DNA of 9,259 nt, taken from assembly GCA_003241215.1 (NCBI GenBank), contig QFOL01000145.1:1-9259 (forward strand), written 5' to 3'. The stretch comes from Agrobacterium fabrum (lineage in GTDB: Bacteria > Pseudomonadota > Alphaproteobacteria > Rhizobiales > Rhizobiaceae). Positions 6,500-9,259 of this stretch are shown piece after piece. How positions within the stretch are numbered: the first letter of the stretch is position 1; each line of letters opens with the position of its first letter. Both the position numbers and the translations under genes were made by a program. The notes beneath the pieces were generated by a model, which ran no database searches, was not told the DNA's origin, and worked only from the letters and a program-made list of their open reading frames with translations.

Positions 6500-6528
6500 T
6501 CCTTAGTACCGCTTGCGGAAAAGCGGTA
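6500..6528 (-). promoter_or_regulatory. hairpin abutting the deaminase ribosome site
   Basis: TACCGCTT (6507-6514) and AAGCGGTA (6521-6528) form an eight-base inverted repeat with a six-base loop. In the leftward mRNA the stem ends two bases before AAGGA (6500-6504), the ribosome site of the TTG-started deaminase. A stem so close could limit ribosome access or position the site; a role in the DNA as an operator is equally possible. Confidence 0.4.
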
Positions 6529-6564
6529 TTTACATGGAGAAAAAAGCAGGAAACTGCTGGGTCC

Positions 6565-6594
6565 TTGTTCGGCGCACGGGCTGGCTTTGTCAAG
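6565..6594 (-). promoter_or_regulatory. candidate promoter for the deaminase-mazG pair
   Basis: On the minus strand CTTGACA (6588-6594) matches the alphaproteobacterial -35 well. At 17-base spacing the -10 would be GAACAA (6565-6570), which is poor. It points toward the deaminase with its start codon about 75 bases beyond the box. Only the -35 is convincing. Confidence 0.22.
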
Positions 6595-6753
6595 GGATTC
6601 GCGGCGTATTCACCAGCGCTGCACGGGCCGGAAATTGGGTGCCGGTTTGTTTTCCTCCAAAACCGTGGTCTTCGAGAAATAAAAATCCAGGTGCCGGAAA
6701 GGCTTGAATTTCTGTTTCTTCAATCTTGCGGCGCGATGCGGGATATATGTCCA

Positions 6754-8214
6754 ATGCACAACGAACATGATTTTTCCACTGCTGGCGACCGCCTTTCAAC
6801 CTTCCCCGCTTTCTTCCGGGTCGAGGGACGGCAGGTTGCCGTTTTCGGAAATGGCGACGAGGCCTTTGCCAAGGTTAGGCTTCTTGCCAATACCAATGCG
6901 CATATCGTCGCCTATGCCGACCAGCCGGAAGCCGATTTTGCCCGTTATATCAGGGAAAACGATATCGATCATCGGGCGTTGGCCTTCTCCGGCCCGTTGG
7001 TTGATGGCGCCACTCTGATCTTTGCCGCGACCGGTGATGAAGCGCTGGATCGTGAGATCGTCACGGTTGCACGCACCAAAAAAATCCCCGCCAATGCGGT
7101 GGATCAGCCGGAATTCTGCGATTTCTTCACCCCGGCGCTTGTTGCCCGCGCGCCTGTCGCCGTCGCCATCGGCACGGAAGGGGCGGGGCCGGTTCTCGCC
7201 CAGATGATCCGTGCGCGCATCGACCAGATGCTGTCGCCATCGCTCGGCAAGCTCGCGCGCCTCGCCGTGCAATATCGCGACGCGGCCGAGGAAAACGTGC
7301 CGAAAGGTGCATTGCGCCGCAATTTCTGGCGGCGGTTCTTTTCCGGCGCGGTGGCGGACGCCGTCGCCACCGGTGACACGCTTTCCGCGCGTCAGGCGGT
7401 TGGCCGCCTGCTGCAATCGCCTGAACGCAGCGAAGGCCGTGTCTGGCTGGTCGGTGCAGGACCCGGCGCGGAAGATTTGCTGACGCTGCGCGCGCAGCGC
7501 GTGCTGATGGAAGCGGATGTGATCGTTTACGATGCATTGGTGCCGCAGGCGATCGTCGATATGGGCCGCCGTGATGCTGAGCGGCTCTCCGTCGGCAAGC
7601 GCAAGGGTTGCCACAGCAAGTCGCAGGACGAAATCAATCGTTTGCTGGTGCGCCTCGGCAAGGATGGCAAGCGCGTCGTGCGCCTCAAATCCGGCGATCC
7701 GCTGGTCTATGGCCGGGCAGGCGAAGAAATGGCGGCGCTGCGTGAGGCCGGTATCGCTTACGAGATCGTGCCGGGCATCACCTCGGCCTTCGCCGCCGCT
7801 GCGGATTTCGAATTGCCGCTGACGCTGCGCGGTGTTGCTTCGTCGCTGATCTTCACCACCGGTCATGACCTGACCGGCGATGTCCTGCCCGACTGGGCGC
7901 GTCTTGCCGTCTCCGGTGCGACGATTGCCGTCTATATGGGCCGCAGTGTCGCTGTTTCGGTGGCCAAGCGGCTGATCGACGCGGGTCTCGGCGTGGAAAC
8001 GACAGTTGCCGTCATCGAAAATGCCAGCCGCGCGGATCGCCGCCTGCTGCATGGCACATTGAACGATCTGCCCGATCTCGAATATCGCGATGAGCTGACC
8101 GGCCCGGTCATGGTCATCATCGGCGATGCGGTTGCGGGCGCCAATTTCGACAGATCAGAGGCGCTGGCGCTTGCGAGACCGGCTGACCTCAAACGGGAGT
8201 ATGTAAATGGCTGA
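6754..8214 (+). CDS. cysG: CysG, trifunctional siroheme synthase
   Basis: Makes siroheme from uroporphyrinogen III: two SAM-dependent methylations to precorrin-2, NAD-dependent oxidation to sirohydrochlorin, then iron insertion. The 486-residue protein is a fusion (E. coli 457). The dehydrogenase/ferrochelatase half (about 15-225) has the nucleotide loop FGNGDEAFAKVRLL (31-44) and NAVD (114-117), whose D117 aligns with the catalytic D104 of Salmonella CysG. T141 aligns with Salmonella S128, a phosphoserine. The uroporphyrinogen III methyltransferase half (about 228-465) has VGAGPGAEDLLTL (233-245), VYD (D260, Salmonella D248), GDPLVYGRAGEE (314-325), VPGITSA (339-345) and YMG (394-396). The ATG at 6754 has GGGAT nine bases upstream; an in-frame ATG at 6736 would add six residues. 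The stop overlaps the next ATG by eight bases, coupling it to the sulfite-reduction genes. Confidence 0.93.
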   Translation: MHNEHDFSTAGDRLSTFPAFFRVEGRQVAVFGNGDEAFAKVRLLANTNAHIVAYADQPEADFARYIRENDIDHRALAFSGPLVDGATLIFAATGDEALDREIVTVARTKKIPANAVDQPEFCDFFTPALVARAPVAVAIGTEGAGPVLAQMIRARIDQMLSPSLGKLARLAVQYRDAAEENVPKGALRRNFWRRFFSGAVADAVATGDTLSARQAVGRLLQSPERSEGRVWLVGAGPGAEDLLTLRAQRVLMEADVIVYDALVPQAIVDMGRRDAERLSVGKRKGCHSKSQDEINRLLVRLGKDGKRVVRLKSGDPLVYGRAGEEMAALREAGIAYEIVPGITSAFAAAADFELPLTLRGVASSLIFTTGHDLTGDVLPDWARLAVSGATIAVYMGRSVAVSVAKRLIDAGLGVETTVAVIENASRADRRLLHGTLNDLPDLEYRDELTGPVMVIIGDAVAGANFDRSEALALARPADLKREYVNG

Positions 8215-8521
8215 CAAGGTTTTGACCGCCAATCGCCTGAGTGACGGCATTGCCGTCTGGCTCGACGCCAATGGCGAATGGACCGAGAAGCTGCAGGACG
8301 CAATTGTCGCGCGCCACCCCGAGGCCGTCGCCTCGTTCGAGGAAATCGGCAAGCGCGATTTTTCCGCCAACAAGGTCGTCGATGTCAATATCGTCGATGT
8401 CATGGAGGAGAACGGCAAGCTCTGGCCGACGCGGCTTCGCGAGCGCATCCGCGCCGCTGGTCCGACCATGCACTATGCCGCCGGCTACAAGCCGGCCGAT
8501 GCAGCATTTATCGCAGTCTGA
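8207..8521 (+). CDS. DUF2849 family protein, conserved between cysG and cysI
   Basis: A 104-residue soluble protein of unknown function, recognised as the small DUF2849-type protein that sits between siroheme synthase and sulfite reductase genes in Rhizobiales. The early part (about 5-20) holds a strand followed by WLDANGEW, a middle helix (about 24-48) is acidic, and VVDVNIVDVMEENGKLWPTRLRERIRAAGP (about 56-85) includes a basic helix; the end is rich in Tyr and Ala. There are no cysteines, no signal peptide and no membrane helix, so it is not itself an iron-sulfur or secreted protein. It starts inside cysG (overlap 8207-8214) with GGGAG seven bases upstream, and its TGA is followed eight bases later by the reductase ATG. 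The tight packing suggests a helper role in siroheme delivery, reductase assembly or electron supply; this is inference. Confidence 0.85.
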   Translation: MADKVLTANRLSDGIAVWLDANGEWTEKLQDAIVARHPEAVASFEEIGKRDFSANKVVDVNIVDVMEENGKLWPTRLRERIRAAGPTMHYAAGYKPADAAFIAV

Positions 8522-8529
8522 GGAAGAAG

Positions 8530-9259
8530 ATGTACCGTTACGACGAGTTCGATCACGCATTTGTTGAAGGCCGCGTGGCGCAGTTTCGCGATCAGGTCGA
8601 GCGCCGCCTGTCCGGTGAGCTGGCTGAGGACGCATTCAAGCCGCTGCGCCTGATGAATGGCGTTTATCTTCAGCTGCACGCCTATATGCTGCGTGTCGCC
8701 ATTCCCTATGGCACGCTGAACTCGAAGCAGATGCGGATGCTGGCCCATATCGCCCGCAAATATGACCGGGGTTACGGCCACTTCACCACCCGCCAGAACA
8801 TCCAGTACAACTGGCCGCGCCTGTCGGACACGCCGGACATTCTTTCCGAACTTGCGAGCGTGGAAATGCACGCGCTGCAGACCTCGGGCAATTGCATTCG
8901 CAACGTGACCGCCGATCATTTCGCCGGTGCGGCCGCCGATGAGGTCGCCGATCCGCGTCCCTATGCGGAAATCCTGCGGCAATGGTCGTCCGTGCACCCG
9001 GAATTCTCATTCCTGCCGCGCAAGTTCAAGATCGCTGTCACCGGCGCCGAGCGTGACCGTGCCGCCATTCAGGTCCATGATATCGGCCTGCATCTGAAAA
9101 AGAACGACAGGGGCGAGATCGGGTTCGCCGTTTATGTCGGCGGCGGGCAGGGCCGTACGCCGATGATCGCCAAGAAAATCCGTGACTTCCTGCCGGAAGA
9201 GGACCTGCTGTCCTACACCACGGCGATCATGCGCGTTTATAACCTGCACGGCCGCCGCG
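8530..9259 (+). CDS. cysI: Siroheme-dependent sulfite/nitrite reductase, CysI type (5' part)
   Basis: The first 243 codons of an assimilatory reductase that makes sulfide from sulfite (or ammonia from nitrite) by six-electron transfer; the window ends inside it. A ferredoxin-like half domain (about 40-110) carries RGYGHFTTRQNIQYNW (80-95); the siroheme/4Fe-4S domain begins at TSGNCIRNVTAD (118-129). Residues R88, R124, K165 and K167 fit the four anion-binding residues of E. coli sulfite reductase hemoprotein (R83, R153, K215, K217). The cysteines holding the 4Fe-4S cluster would lie beyond the end. Sulfite is favoured over nitrite because of the cysG-DUF2849 neighbours and because rhizobia use this type for sulfate assimilation, but the families are close. 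The AGGAAG ribosome site at 8521-8526 overlaps the upstream stop. Confidence 0.88.
   Translation, partial: MYRYDEFDHAFVEGRVAQFRDQVERRLSGELAEDAFKPLRLMNGVYLQLHAYMLRVAIPYGTLNSKQMRMLAHIARKYDRGYGHFTTRQNIQYNWPRLSDTPDILSELASVEMHALQTSGNCIRNVTADHFAGAAADEVADPRPYAEILRQWSSVHPEFSFLPRKFKIAVTGAERDRAAIQVHDIGLHLKKNDRGEIGFAVYVGGGQGRTPMIAKKIRDFLPEEDLLSYTTAIMRVYNLHGRR

Larger units (their letters stand above)
6492..6753. other. divergent intergenic region between the deaminase and cysG
   Basis: About 260 bases separate two outward-reading genes and must hold promoters for both. Besides the hairpin and minus-strand -35 at its left end I see GGTGCCGG twice (6638-6645 and 6690-6697, 52 bases apart), an A-rich run (6677-6685) and TTGAAT (6704-6709), which has no good -10 partner. 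I could not fit any riboswitch consensus here. Frames open across it read like noncoding sequence. Confidence 0.5.

Noticed and set aside
5889..6506. 205-codon open frame on the plus strand opposite the deaminase
   Set aside because: The minus frame carries HGE and PCTMC in the right spacing; the plus frame does not look like a known protein.
6492..6593. Deaminase start at the TTG of 6593
   Set aside because: The extension crosses a hairpin, a -35-like box and a good ribosome site, and has no deaminase similarity.
6600..6753. Riboswitch (SAM or cobalamin type) upstream of cysG
   Set aside because: Considered because of SAM use and tetrapyrrole chemistry, but I could not find a conserved core or a coherent set of stems; only a repeated GGTGCCGG.
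6796..8052. 418-codon open frame on the minus strand opposite cysG
   Set aside because: Shadow created by GC-ending codons; the low-complexity Arg/His/Gly-rich product resembles no family, while the plus frame is clear CysG.

Overview
The window looks like ordinary, vertically inherited chromosome of an alphaproteobacterium of the Rhizobiaceae, most likely Agrobacterium. The evidence is the gene order ntrY-ntrX-trkA-hfq-hflX-mazG, the typical rhizobial protein variants (an 80-residue Hfq, an NtrX without GAFTGA), high GC with strongly GC-ending codons, and the cysG-DUF2849-cysI arrangement. I see no mobile element, CRISPR array, rRNA, tRNA or foreign-looking island. Species assignment is by recognition, not by a search.

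Layout. Positions 1-4795 read rightward: the last codons of ntrY, then ntrX (nitrogen/redox response regulator), trkA (NAD-binding regulator of K+ uptake), hfq (RNA chaperone) and hflX (ribosome-associated GTPase). A gap at 4796-4997 holds a short tandem repeat and a compound palindrome between converging genes. Positions 4998-6491 read leftward: a CDA-fold deaminase followed by mazG (NTP pyrophosphohydrolase). A divergent gap of about 260 bases (6492-6753) separates them from a rightward cluster: cysG (siroheme synthase), a small DUF2849 gene overlapping it, and a sulfite/nitrite reductase (cysI type) cut by the window end.

How the genes fit together. NtrY/NtrX sense and respond to nitrogen or redox state, with TrkA for potassium uptake next to them. 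hfq and hflX form the widely conserved post-transcriptional and translational stress pair. The deaminase and MazG could both act on the nucleotide pool (inference). CysG makes siroheme from uroporphyrinogen III, and the reductase needs siroheme plus a 4Fe-4S cluster to reduce sulfite (or nitrite), so this cluster makes both the cofactor and its user, with DUF2849 of unknown role between them.

No wholly new system is evident. The best leads are small: a probable non-ATG (ATT) start for hflX, an ARN-triplet tract over the hfq Shine-Dalgarno that suits autoregulation, the missing GAFTGA loop in NtrX, the compound palindrome at 4901-4972, a hairpin abutting the ribosome site of a TTG-started deaminase, and the unexplained DUF2849 protein locked into a siroheme/sulfite operon.
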